This document shows positions 8,277 to 16,105 of a stretch of DNA of 32,219 bases, in pieces. The notes beneath the pieces are model-generated. The model did not search any database and was not told where the DNA came from. It was given only the letters and a program-made list of their open reading frames with translations. The stretch spans positions 1 to 32,219 of the forward strand of contig JAAYFO010000153.1 in the NCBI GenBank assembly GCA_012728215.1, read 5' to 3'. The stretch is from Spirochaetales bacterium (GTDB lineage: Bacteria; Spirochaetota; Spirochaetia; Sphaerochaetales; Sphaerochaetaceae). Both the position numbers and the translations under genes were made by a program. How positions within the stretch are numbered: position 1 is the stretch's first letter; the number at the start of each line of letters is the position of its first letter.

Positions 8277-8290
8277 TTGTTGCAACAAAA
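8277..8290. promoter_or_regulatory. 14-bp perfect palindrome TTTGTTGCAACAAA
   Basis: The palindrome is centred about 25 bp upstream of the -35 box of the PRTase promoter and 45 bp downstream of the VTT-protein stop. The position suits a regulator binding site for the PRTase pair. The adjacent A-run (T-run on the minus strand, 8287-8293) might instead aid termination of the AlaX/VTT operon, though I see no good hairpin before it. Confidence 0.35.
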
Positions 8291-8335
8291 AAACAACAAG
8301 CAGTCCTAAGATTGCAGAAAATGAAACACCTTCTA

Positions 8336-8986
8336 CTAAATGAAGAACGAAAAAGCCCCAGTGACAGCCATATAGTACAGAATCATCCTGGGAATACGCA
8401 GAAAACATGCGATAAAGACCTTCCAGAAAGGAATCCTGACCATTCCAGAAAGCCAGACAGTGGTAGAATAAGGGATTGGGGTCAAAGCCCCTATGGCGAC
8501 TGCCCATGGCCCGTATCGTCCAATCATTCGTTTTCCATCCTCTGAGAATCCAGAAGTGACTGATAGAACCATCCTTGTCCTTCCTAGAAGCCTTCCTATC
8601 CAATATCCAAAGATTCCGGCGACTATGCTTGAAGCACTGACAGCAGAAAGAAATACAAAGGAGCTCCAGTGTGAAGCAAATGGAAAGACGATATCAACTG
8701 CCATCGGCAAGATGAAGGCATCCACAAAAAAGGCAAATACCGCCACGCCTGGCAATCCCAGCGATTCAACGACAAAACGTCCCACATTTTCAAGCTTGTC
8801 CCTGAACAGAAAAGCCAGGCCGCCAAACACAATCAAAAACAGCATCAGGACAAGAACCATCTTGATGATGAGCTGCCACCAGCATATTTGCCCATCCAAA
8901 CCAATGGTTCCATTCGTAGAGAACAAATTCTTGAGCTGAAGCCAGAACCGTGCTACAGGTTTTCTGGACGGAGATCCGTCACTCAT
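8336..8986 (-). CDS. VTT/SNARE-associated (DedA/YqaA-like) membrane protein
   Basis: A 216-residue inner-membrane protein. Segments include IIKMVLVLMLFLIVFGGLAF, LPGVAVFAFFVDAFILP, FVFLSAVSASSIVAGIFGYWIG and a final helix. The region GRYGPWAVAIGALTPIPYSTTVW followed by SGMVRIPFWKVF matches the re-entrant loop and proline/arginine pattern of VTT-domain proteins, which are linked to lipid scrambling or transport and envelope homeostasis. The start chosen is the ATG at 8986, with AGGAG seven bases upstream, rather than 9019. It overlaps the end of the AlaX gene by eight bases, so both are coupled. The exact substrate is unknown. Confidence 0.8.
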   Translation of the reverse strand: MSDGSPSRKPVARFWLQLKNLFSTNGTIGLDGQICWWQLIIKMVLVLMLFLIVFGGLAFLFRDKLENVGRFVVESLGLPGVAVFAFFVDAFILPMAVDIVFPFASHWSSFVFLSAVSASSIVAGIFGYWIGRLLGRTRMVLSVTSGFSEDGKRMIGRYGPWAVAIGALTPIPYSTTVWLSGMVRIPFWKVFIACFLRIPRMILYYMAVTGAFSFFI

Positions 8987-10310
8987 GCTCAGCTCCTGCC
9001 ATTGCAATGAAGCCAGCAAGGAACTTCTCGACTTCCGCCTTGGTCATCTTCGGAGCCATTCCCTGAAAAAGCGGTGGTCTTCCTCCACCCTTGGCTCCGA
9101 TCTTCGAGAGCAGTTTTTTTCTGACAAGAGAGAAATCAAGCTGTTCATATCTGCCTTTGAGCAAAATGAGCCAAAGCTCCTTGTCCGAACCTTCACTGAT
9201 CACGCAAAGAGCCAGATCGGTAAAAGCATCGGCTGCCTGAGCAAAGCTCAGAATATCAATGGAACCTGCCTCAAGACTCATGGCTACAACTGGATTGCCG
9301 CCTCCAAGCTCTGATTGAATCATATGTTCGGCAAGCTTTATCCGCAATGCTGAATTTCTCTGCCGTTCCTCAGTCAGATTTTCTGTAATATCCTTCACCT
9401 TGGAAACCAGTTCAGAAGGTCTTGCGGACTGCATGGCACACAGACTGCGAATGATTGAATGCTCCTCATGGATCATGTTCATTGCCGGTTCAGCAGTTTT
9501 CCAAATCGTCCTTACGTTGCCACGGATCTTTTCCTGCCCCATATAAAGCAGGATTCTGCATTCCGAGGTTCTCGATACATGAAGACCTCCGCAGGCAACG
9601 CAATCCCTGTGTGCAATGCCGACAAGCCGGACATCTGTATCGACCTTTATTGAACGCCTTAGCCCAAGAGACTCAGCTTCATCATGGCTTACAAAATTGC
9701 AAGAGACCTCATCTGCCGAGAGTATGGCATCGTTACCGGCCTTTTCAATTTCAAGCATCTTCTCGTCTGAGACTTCCGGTTCGCTGACTTCGACAGTGAA
9801 CTCATCCTGTCCAAGATGAACCGAGACTGTCCCTATCGAAAACATGGAATACAGCAGGCCTGACACCAGATGCTGCGCAGTATGCTCCTGCATGAACGAA
9901 TAGCGATGATTCCAGTCAAGCTTCAGCTTAACCACCGTTCCCAGATTTATCTCATCCGGATTGCAAAGCACGAAATGAACTGGGACGATTCCAAGTCCAT
10001 GATCTGAATCGGGGCAGTCTTCTCCCCCGTCGGAGGGCTCCCCGTGAACAACATTGTTATGAAGTTTATGAGTATCTGCAATTACGAGATCCCTACCCTC
10101 CACTTCGAGAAAACCACGGTCTCCAGGCTGTCCACCACCTTCTGGATAGAAGATCGTCCTGTCGAACATCACTGCGCATACAGGATCGGGAACCAGTCCA
10201 AGAGAGACCTTCAATGCCTTTTTCATATCAGAAGTGACTTCTGAGACACTGGTCACAGTTGCCTCGATTTCATGGCAATAAGGATCCGAATAATATGAAA
10301 GAATTTCCAT
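8979..10310 (-). CDS. AlaX-type alanyl-tRNA editing protein with DHHA1 domain
   Basis: A 443-residue stand-alone relative of the alanyl-tRNA synthetase editing region, expected to hydrolyse mischarged Ser- or Gly-tRNA-Ala in the cytoplasm. The N-terminal beta-barrel region has FYPEGGGQPGDRG. The zinc-binding editing core has HTAQHLVSG and, about 100 residues on, CVACGGLHV, giving the HxxxH plus CxxxH ligands. The C-terminal third has a short coiled segment followed by a DHHA1 region ending in IGAKGGGRPPLFQGMA. This makes it the long AlaX form. The ORF-track start at 10319 is GTG; the ATG at 10310 is preferred because a promoter-like TATAGT ends seven bases before it. Confidence 0.9.
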   Translation of the reverse strand: MEILSYYSDPYCHEIEATVTSVSEVTSDMKKALKVSLGLVPDPVCAVMFDRTIFYPEGGGQPGDRGFLEVEGRDLVIADTHKLHNNVVHGEPSDGGEDCPDSDHGLGIVPVHFVLCNPDEINLGTVVKLKLDWNHRYSFMQEHTAQHLVSGLLYSMFSIGTVSVHLGQDEFTVEVSEPEVSDEKMLEIEKAGNDAILSADEVSCNFVSHDEAESLGLRRSIKVDTDVRLVGIAHRDCVACGGLHVSRTSECRILLYMGQEKIRGNVRTIWKTAEPAMNMIHEEHSIIRSLCAMQSARPSELVSKVKDITENLTEERQRNSALRIKLAEHMIQSELGGGNPVVAMSLEAGSIDILSFAQAADAFTDLALCVISEGSDKELWLILLKGRYEQLDFSLVRKKLLSKIGAKGGGRPPLFQGMAPKMTKAEVEKFLAGFIAMAGAEHE

Positions 10311-10317
10311 GCATTCC

Positions 10318-10346
10318 ACTATAATCTATTTTTGATGGTTGTCCAA
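10318..10346 (-). promoter_or_regulatory. Candidate promoter of the AlaX gene (leaderless)
   Basis: On the minus strand TTGGAC, 17 bp, TATAGT (-10 at 10323-10318). Transcription should begin around 10311, at or one base before the AlaX ATG (10310). It overlaps the candidate divergent promoter for the gene at 10410. Confidence 0.45.
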
Positions 10347-10367
10347 CTCAAAAAGTTTCTATATCTT
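10339..10367 (+). promoter_or_regulatory. Candidate promoter of the helical hypothetical gene
   Basis: TTGTCC (10339-10344), 17-bp spacer, TATCTT (10362-10367). This gives a leader of about 35 nt that includes the AGAAGG ribosome site of the gene at 10410. Confidence 0.4.
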
Positions 10368-10409
10368 ATAAGGGCGGACTGGAATTCACCGCATAAGAAG
10401 GTATTCATT

Positions 10410-10973
10410 ATGGGAAGAATAAAGACAGCTCTGGAAATTGCATTGGAGAAAATGGAAGAAATTCACATCGATGAGGAAAAAATCCAGAACGAGAACATGA
10501 AAAGTGATGCAAGAAGCATTGCAGGAACATATCTGGAAAATGACCGAATGCAGGAAGACGAGCTTGAGAAACGTCTTTCAAAATACTCAGGGGCTTCCTT
10601 GAATCTGGTGACCAATACAATCAACAGCATAATCATTCAGAACCTGGTAATGCCATCAGGCATAGAATACAAGACCCGTAACAATAGAGTCGCAGAGCTT
10701 TTCAAAATCATCAACGATGGCAACACAAAGGCGACTGAACTGGTGAATCAGATCATGGGTTTGGAAGACCAGTACTGGGAGGCTATGTCAGGCTTGCTGG
10801 ACAAGCTGAAGGATCAGTACAAGGATGCGCTTGCCCAGTCGGATGTTCCACCGGAGCAGAACAAGGATTTCCTGAACATGTATCAGGCGAATGTGAAGCA
10901 GATGAACAAGCAGTTCGGGTCAGTTCTTGAAAAAGCCAAGAGCCAGCTGAAGACAATGCTCGGGATGGAATAA
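10410..10973 (+). CDS. Helical conserved hypothetical protein (spirochaete type)
   Basis: 187 residues from the ATG at 10410, which has AGAAGG upstream; the ORF-track start at 10332 would lie inside the promoter. There is no signal peptide or membrane segment. It is charged and almost entirely helix-forming, with heptad-like stretches (EDELEKRLSKY, LLDKLKDQYKDAL, FGSVLEKAKSQLKTM). The opening MGRIKTALEIALEKMEE resembles a group of uncharacterised proteins annotated from Treponema and relatives that begin with a similar IKSALELALER pattern; I recall this from the family, not from a search. The function is unknown. It is divergent from AlaX and about 215 bp before the sensor kinase. Confidence 0.75.
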   Translation: MGRIKTALEIALEKMEEIHIDEEKIQNENMKSDARSIAGTYLENDRMQEDELEKRLSKYSGASLNLVTNTINSIIIQNLVMPSGIEYKTRNNRVAELFKIINDGNTKATELVNQIMGLEDQYWEAMSGLLDKLKDQYKDALAQSDVPPEQNKDFLNMYQANVKQMNKQFGSVLEKAKSQLKTMLGME

Positions 10974-11189
10974 TCAGCAACATTTGGTTAGCATTTGTTT
11001 ACAAGCAGCAGCACTGTTTTCTGATAAGGCAATCATCAGACACCGGCTGTCTTGTGTCATTCTAATAATCCATTAATTGCTTCAAAGTGCCAACCAGCCA
11101 ATTGTGCCACCTTGTATTTGATGATATCATTACCAAAGTATTGAGTGGAAGCTTTCAATATCATTCTAAAGCATGATGGAGAACCAGGT
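10974..11189 (+). other. Intergenic region before the sensor kinase
   Basis: 216 bp with no gene of its own. It contains a candidate promoter (annotated separately) and no hairpin followed by a T-run. Termination of the upstream gene is therefore not visible. Confidence 0.5.
11102..11130 (+). promoter_or_regulatory. Candidate promoter of the hybrid sensor kinase
   Basis: TTGTGC (11102-11107), 17 bp, TATCAT (11125-11130). The -10 box is the same TATCAT seen before the DeoR, DHH and HAD-kinase genes. The -35 is weak, so an activator may be needed. Confidence 0.4.
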
Positions 11190-13958
11190 ATGAACAGAAA
11201 ATGCATGGCTTGCAGTTTTTTCACACTCTTGATCATTTTCTGCCTCGTTTCATTTCAGCTGTCTGCTGATACCAAGACCGTTCGAATCGGCTTCTACGAA
11301 TATCCCTATTTTCAGGAAATAGAAGATGACGATTCCTATTCGGGCTACAGCTTCGACTATCTTCAGGCAATCAGCCAATACACTGGTTGGGAATACGAAT
11401 ACGTCACCGAATACACATCATCCCAATGTCTGGAACTTCTCAAGGAAGGCAAGATAGACATGATGGGCGTGGTACAGAAGACATTGGAAAGAGAAGCCGT
11501 TTACCTGTTTCCTGACAAGCCATCAAGCCACAGCATGTCGTACATCGTATCCGATGCAGAAAATATGACATTGGCATACGAGGACTTTGAAGCCTTTGAT
11601 GGAATCACCATCGGAATTCAAAAAAGCTTCGCCAGAAACAAGGGGCTGCCAGTCTATGCTGAAAAACATGGGTTTGAGATCAAGACGATAACATACGACA
11701 CAAAGGAAGCAATGAATCAGGCATTGAAATCGGGTGAAGTCGATGCCCTGCTGATCAGCAGCAACCAGAATTCTCCTCTGTACAGAGTGCTTGCCCAGTT
11801 CGATTCAGATGATGTGTATTACATAATCAACAAGAATCGACCTGACATCCTTGAAGCAATGAACCTGGCGATCAGCCAGCTTGATGCAGCAGCGCCATTT
11901 TTCATTCAGACTTTGTACAGCAAGCATTATGATTTCAGTGAAGGTCAGACTGCAGTTCTATCCAATGCAGAAAGAGAGTTCGTCAAATCGAATCCGGAAC
12001 TTGAAGTTCTGATCGATTACAGTTGGTATCCATTTGAGAGCTACTCAGAAAACAAAGCCTCTGGAATTTCTGTGACCCTGATGGAAAGAATTGCGAAATC
12101 CCTAGGTATTTCAATTAGATTCATTCCTTTTCATTCCAAGGTTCAGAAGGAACAATACCTGAAAAACAATGCAAATGTGATTGTTCCGGCAATAGTTTTT
12201 GACTACAACTGGGCAAGCAAGAACCATGTGTTCATCACTCAACCATATCTGACAGCCGATCTGGTTGCGGTATTCACACGAGACCACCAGAAACAGAATA
12301 ATTCCCTTTCGGCAGTCGCAGTCCCCAGAGGTAATTACATTTCATCTTTGATTATTCAGTACGATGTGTTATTTTCCAAAGTCATATACTATAATGATTC
12401 TGCGGAATGCATCAAGGCTGTAATGGAGGGCAAAGCTGATTACGCTGTGTTGAACAGCTATGAATTCCAGCACTTGATGACCATCCCTAAGTATTCACGA
12501 CTCCGTTACAGATCCCTGCAGGCTACTCCACTGAAGTTCAGCATAGGAGTTTCAAGATCTTCGGATCCGGCTTTGTTCTCCATCATGGAAAAGGAATTGA
12601 AAAGCATTTCCCAGTCTGAGATCATGCAGATCATCCAAAGCCATGAAATCACCAAACAATCGGTCTCCATTGTGGATTTCATCTACAACAATCCATTGCA
12701 ATCAGCATTGAAGATAATTGGAATTTGCTTAGTATTGACATTTTGTCTGTTCATATTTTTTCTCTATTCAAGCAACAAGAAGAAGAACGACCTTCTAAAG
12801 AAGACCAATGAAGCCCAATCACAGTTCATTTCCAGAGTAAGTCATGACATGAGGACTCCAATGAATGGCATTCTGGGAATAGCATATCTGGCAAAGGATA
12901 AGAATGATCCTGTGGAATTGAAGAAGGACTTTGAGCAAATCGAGCAGTCAGGACAGCTTCTGCTCAGACTGATCAATGACACTCTGGACATAAACAAGAT
13001 AGAGAGCGGACATATGGAGCTTAAGCCGATTGACTGCGACGAGAGGGAGCTGTTCGAACAGATCATCACAGTCATCAAGCCGATGGTCAACAAAAAGCAT
13101 ATCAAGTTCGAGAGCCAGTTCCAGAATATCCTATGGACATCTCTTTATGTCGATCCACTGCGTCTGCAGCAGATTTTTCTCAACATCCTCAGCAACGCAG
13201 TGAAATTCACCCCTGATAACGGAACCATTTCATTCACGATGCGCTGTCTGGAAGAAGATCAATCAATGGTATTGGATGAATTCATCATCAAGGATTCTGG
13301 AATAGGAATGAGTCCTGATTTTCTCCGACTGGTCTTTGAACCTTTTTCACAGGAAAACCGAATTGAAACGAGCAGTTCCGATGGAACCGGATTGGGATTG
13401 GCGATTGTCAAGAAAATCGTGGACTTGCTTGGTGGGACTATCGAAATTCTATCCAAACCGAACATCGGCACACAGGTCACGGTAATTCTAAAACTCATGA
13501 GATCAAAGCAAGCGATCAAGCAAGCCATGAATCAGACCAGTGACCTGACAATTCTCAATGGACGAAAGGTTCTTCTATGCGAGGACAATGCCCTGAATGC
13601 CACTATTGCAAGCAAGCTTCTGCAAAAGAAGGGAATGACTGTCGATATTGCGGTCAACGGAAAGGAAGGAGTGAAGAAGTTCACAAAATCCAATCCGTTC
13701 TTCTACGACTACATCCTCATGGACATCCTAATGCCGGTGATGGATGGATACACCGCAACTGATGCGATAAGGGCGATGGAACGAGAGGATGCACGAGACA
13801 TTCCAATAATTTCCCTTTCTGCCAATGCCTTTGCTTCCGATGAGGAGAATTCCTCTGCCCATGGAATCAACGCACATCTTTCAAAGCCGATAAACCCTGA
13901 ACTTCTCTACTCGACACTTGTGAAGAATTCAAGAAGCAAGGTCGTTTACAAAATCTGA
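11190..13958 (+). CDS. Hybrid sensor histidine kinase with two periplasmic SBP_bac_3 domains
   Basis: 922 residues from the ATG at 11190, which has GGAG eight bases upstream; the GTG at 11145 would add 15 residues before the signal peptide. Order: signal peptide (1-26), first extracellular solute-binding family 3 domain (~30-250, TVRIGFYEYPYF), second (~270-488, LEVLIDYSWYPFE), membrane helix (~507-528), HisKA with phospho-histidine in SRVSHDMRTP (H552), HATPase with N-box FLNILSNAVKFTP, DSGIGMS and GTGLGLAIVKKIV, and a receiver domain with Asp in ILMDILMPVMDG (D845) and lysine in HLSKPI. It likely senses amino acids or similar small ligands and passes phosphate to an unlinked Hpt/regulator. 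No partner gene is adjacent. Confidence 0.93.
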   Translation: MNRKCMACSFFTLLIIFCLVSFQLSADTKTVRIGFYEYPYFQEIEDDDSYSGYSFDYLQAISQYTGWEYEYVTEYTSSQCLELLKEGKIDMMGVVQKTLEREAVYLFPDKPSSHSMSYIVSDAENMTLAYEDFEAFDGITIGIQKSFARNKGLPVYAEKHGFEIKTITYDTKEAMNQALKSGEVDALLISSNQNSPLYRVLAQFDSDDVYYIINKNRPDILEAMNLAISQLDAAAPFFIQTLYSKHYDFSEGQTAVLSNAEREFVKSNPELEVLIDYSWYPFESYSENKASGISVTLMERIAKSLGISIRFIPFHSKVQKEQYLKNNANVIVPAIVFDYNWASKNHVFITQPYLTADLVAVFTRDHQKQNNSLSAVAVPRGNYISSLIIQYDVLFSKVIYYNDSAECIKAVMEGKADYAVLNSYEFQHLMTIPKYSRLRYRSLQATPLKFSIGVSRSSDPALFSIMEKELKSISQSEIMQIIQSHEITKQSVSIVDFIYNNPLQSALKIIGICLVLTFCLFIFFLYSSNKKKNDLLKKTNEAQSQFISRVSHDMRTPMNGILGIAYLAKDKNDPVELKKDFEQIEQSGQLLLRLINDTLDINKIESGHMELKPIDCDERELFEQIITVIKPMVNKKHIKFESQFQNILWTSLYVDPLRLQQIFLNILSNAVKFTPDNGTISFTMRCLEEDQSMVLDEFIIKDSGIGMSPDFLRLVFEPFSQENRIETSSSDGTGLGLAIVKKIVDLLGGTIEILSKPNIGTQVTVILKLMRSKQAIKQAMNQTSDLTILNGRKVLLCEDNALNATIASKLLQKKGMTVDIAVNGKEGVKKFTKSNPFFYDYILMDILMPVMDGYTATDAIRAMEREDARDIPIISLSANAFASDEENSSAHGINAHLSKPINPELLYSTLVKNSRSKVVYKI

Positions 13959-14032
13959 TACTCATCTTCCTGGCATTCAAAATACAGCTTGGGGCTCTTT
14001 AGATTCTTCATAATTTGGACATCCATTTACTA

Positions 14033-14061
14033 TTGACATTCGCACTCCCTGAGACTATCAT
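14033..14061 (+). promoter_or_regulatory. Strong candidate promoter of the deoR-ldh2-malic enzyme operon
   Basis: TTGACA (14033-14038), 17 bp, TATCAT (14056-14061). This is the best -35/-10 pair in the window. Transcription should begin near 14068, inside the left arm of a 12-bp inverted repeat. Confidence 0.65.
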
Positions 14062-14062
14062 G

Positions 14063-14140
14063 AAATCATTCAAAGACGAACAAAATAATTCAACTTTCAA
14101 TATTTGTAATTCTGAAAAGATGTTAATTTTTGAATGATTT
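14063..14140. promoter_or_regulatory. 12-bp inverted repeat flanking the DeoR leader (candidate operator)
   Basis: AAATCATTCAAA (14063-14074) and its exact reverse complement TTTGAATGATTT (14129-14140) are 54 bp apart. The left arm covers the predicted transcription start; the right arm ends directly at the GGAG ribosome site of the regulator. Because half of the left arm would not be in the RNA, a DNA operator for autoregulation is likelier than an RNA switch. Confidence 0.5.
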
Positions 14141-14155
14141 GGAGATGAATCACCT

Positions 14156-14929
14156 GTGGCACAGCTCATTCCAATACAGAGGCAGAAGGAAATCCTGAAC
14201 ATTCTTCAGCAGGAAGAAGCCGTTCAGGTCTCATCTCTTGCACAGCGGATGAACGTAAGCGATCTGACCATCAGAAGAGATCTTGACGTCCTTTCAGAAA
14301 AAGGACTGGTGGAACGAAGCTTCGGTGGTGCATCATTGGTCCGCACCCTCTCCAGAGAACCCGACTACAGCACAAAATCGAATCAATACTCCGTCCAGAA
14401 GAAAGCCATCGGAAAGGCGGCTGCGGCACTTGTTGAAAATGGTGATACCATATGCATCAACAGCGGTTCCACGACTTTCGAGGTGATAAAGGCAATCATT
14501 GATTCAGAAAAGGCAGTGACGATAGTCACCAACAACATTGGGGTATTTCCACTGCTCTCTTCTTCAATGAAAGCCAAGATCATCTTCACAGGCGGAGTCT
14601 ATCGTTCAATCTCACACTCCGTCTCAGGACCAATGTCTCTTTCGGTTCTGGATGAGATCTACGCCAGCAAGGCATTCATCGGAGTGGATGGTTTTTCTCT
14701 GGAGCAAGGGCTCACGACTCCAATTCAGGAAGAAGCCATCACTACAAAGAGCATGATTGAACATACAGTGGGAAAAGTCTTTGCTGTATTCACAGCAAGC
14801 AAGATAGGTGTCGTCAGTAACTTCAAGACAGTGGACTCCAACAAAGTCAGCGCCGTCATTACTGACGAATCAGGAAAAAGGTTGCTGAGCGACCTGACGA
14901 ACATAGGGATTGAGGCGTTTTTCGCCTGA
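14156..14929 (+). CDS. DeoR/GlpR-family transcriptional regulator
   Basis: A 257-residue regulator. The N-terminal winged helix-turn-helix spans about 1-60 (IPIQRQKEILNILQ, then VSDLTIRRDLDVLSEKG as recognition region). The C-terminal sugar-phosphate-sensing DeoRC domain includes GDTICINSGSTTFEV, FTGGVYR, AFIGVDGFSLEQGLTT and TASKIG. Family members usually repress an adjacent catabolic operon and are released by a phosphorylated sugar or related metabolite. The start is GTG with GGAG eleven bases upstream; an upstream in-frame stop excludes much longer forms. The next gene begins 12 bases after the stop, so it very likely controls the Ldh2/malic enzyme pair and itself. Confidence 0.92.
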   Translation: MAQLIPIQRQKEILNILQQEEAVQVSSLAQRMNVSDLTIRRDLDVLSEKGLVERSFGGASLVRTLSREPDYSTKSNQYSVQKKAIGKAAAALVENGDTICINSGSTTFEVIKAIIDSEKAVTIVTNNIGVFPLLSSSMKAKIIFTGGVYRSISHSVSGPMSLSVLDEIYASKAFIGVDGFSLEQGLTTPIQEEAITTKSMIEHTVGKVFAVFTASKIGVVSNFKTVDSNKVSAVITDESGKRLLSDLTNIGIEAFFA

Positions 14930-14941
14930 TGGAGGATATTT

Positions 14942-16072
14942 ATGGCATACGGAGATGCATACAAGGATTGCGCTTGGATTTCATTTGAGGACTTGGAGAA
15001 GTTCATGATTGAAAGCCTGATTCATGCTGGGATTCCAGCCAAGGATGCAGATGTCATCGGCGATGTGCTGATAGAATCAGACAAGAGAGGCATTGACAGC
15101 CACGGAATCGGCAGGCTTAAGCCAATTTATATCGACAGAATCGATGCAGGAATTCTAAATCCAGAGACAAAGATCGATGTGATAAAAGACGAGAAGGCGA
15201 CAGCAGTACTGGATGGAAATAACGGAATGGGTCATGTTGTCGGAGTCAAGGCCATGCAGATGGCAATCGACAAGGCCAAGGAATATGGACTGGGAATGGT
15301 AGCGGTCCGCAACTCCACTCATTACGGGATTGCTGGTTACTATGCGACCATGGCGACTCGGAACAACATGATAGGTATTACAGGCACAAACGCCAGACCT
15401 TCCATCGCTCCAACCTTCGGAGTGGAGAACATGATGGGCACCAACCCGCTTACATTCGGAATACCTACCGATGAAGAGTTCCCATTTGTGCTGGACTGTG
15501 CCACAAGTGTTTCGCAGCGAGGAAAGATCGAAGTCTATGGAAGAGCCGGCAAGCAGCTTCCTCCAGGATGGGTCATAGGACTGGATGGCAAGACACGCAC
15601 TGACACAGCTCAGGTTCTTGAAGACCTCACCTGTGGAAAGGCAGCCCTTGCACCACTTGGTGGAATTGGAGAGGAAACCGGTGGCTACAAGGGATACGGC
15701 TACGCTGCAGTGGTGGAAATCCTATGTGCAGCCCTTCAGGATGGAAAATTCATGAAGGACCTCAATGGATTCGACGACAACCACAAGCGCATTCCATATC
15801 CACTTGGGCATTTCTTCATTGCCATCAACCCTGAGTTCTTCATGGGTGCCGAGACTCTCAAGAGAATCGCAGGAACAATCTGCCGTGATCTGAGAAATTC
15901 CCAGAAGGCGCCTGGTGAGGAAAGAATCTACACCGCAGGCGAAAAGGAATGGATTGCATACAATTACCGCAAGGAACACGGATGCCCGGTTCCACCAAGT
16001 CTCCAGAAGGTCATGACAACTCTCAGAGACAGATGGCACATGGATTATCATTGGGATTTCGAAGACAAATAG
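14942..16072 (+). CDS. Ldh2-family NAD(P)-dependent 2-hydroxyacid dehydrogenase (malate/lactate type)
   Basis: 376 residues, the usual family size is about 330-370. This fold is unrelated to classical LDH/MDH and includes malate, L-lactate, ureidoglycolate, sulfolactate and 2,3-diketo-L-gulonate dehydrogenases. Family signatures: ESDKRGIDSHGIGRLKPIY, VAVRNSTHYGIAGYYA, MMGTNPLTFGIPT, DCATSVSQRGKIE and GGYKGYGYA. The start ATG is preceded by GGAGG. Sited between a DeoR regulator and a malic enzyme, malate/oxaloacetate interconversion is an attractive reading, but the family is too broad to fix the substrate. An extra basic C-terminal tail after ~340 (EKEWIAYNYRKEHG) is present. Confidence 0.9.
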   Translation: MAYGDAYKDCAWISFEDLEKFMIESLIHAGIPAKDADVIGDVLIESDKRGIDSHGIGRLKPIYIDRIDAGILNPETKIDVIKDEKATAVLDGNNGMGHVVGVKAMQMAIDKAKEYGLGMVAVRNSTHYGIAGYYATMATRNNMIGITGTNARPSIAPTFGVENMMGTNPLTFGIPTDEEFPFVLDCATSVSQRGKIEVYGRAGKQLPPGWVIGLDGKTRTDTAQVLEDLTCGKAALAPLGGIGEETGGYKGYGYAAVVEILCAALQDGKFMKDLNGFDDNHKRIPYPLGHFFIAINPEFFMGAETLKRIAGTICRDLRNSQKAPGEERIYTAGEKEWIAYNYRKEHGCPVPPSLQKVMTTLRDRWHMDYHWDFEDK

Positions 16073-16105
16073 AACGATAAAAACAAAGTTTAAAGGAGTC
16101 AAACT

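Noticed and set aside
8277-8293. Possible intrinsic terminator of the AlaX/VTT operon (T-run on minus strand)
   Set aside because: The T-run precedes the palindrome rather than following a GC-rich stem, so it does not fit the terminator pattern.
8268-8603. 111-aa minus-strand ORF overlapping the VTT gene end
   Set aside because: Different frame from the clear VTT-domain gene, which accounts for the coding signal.
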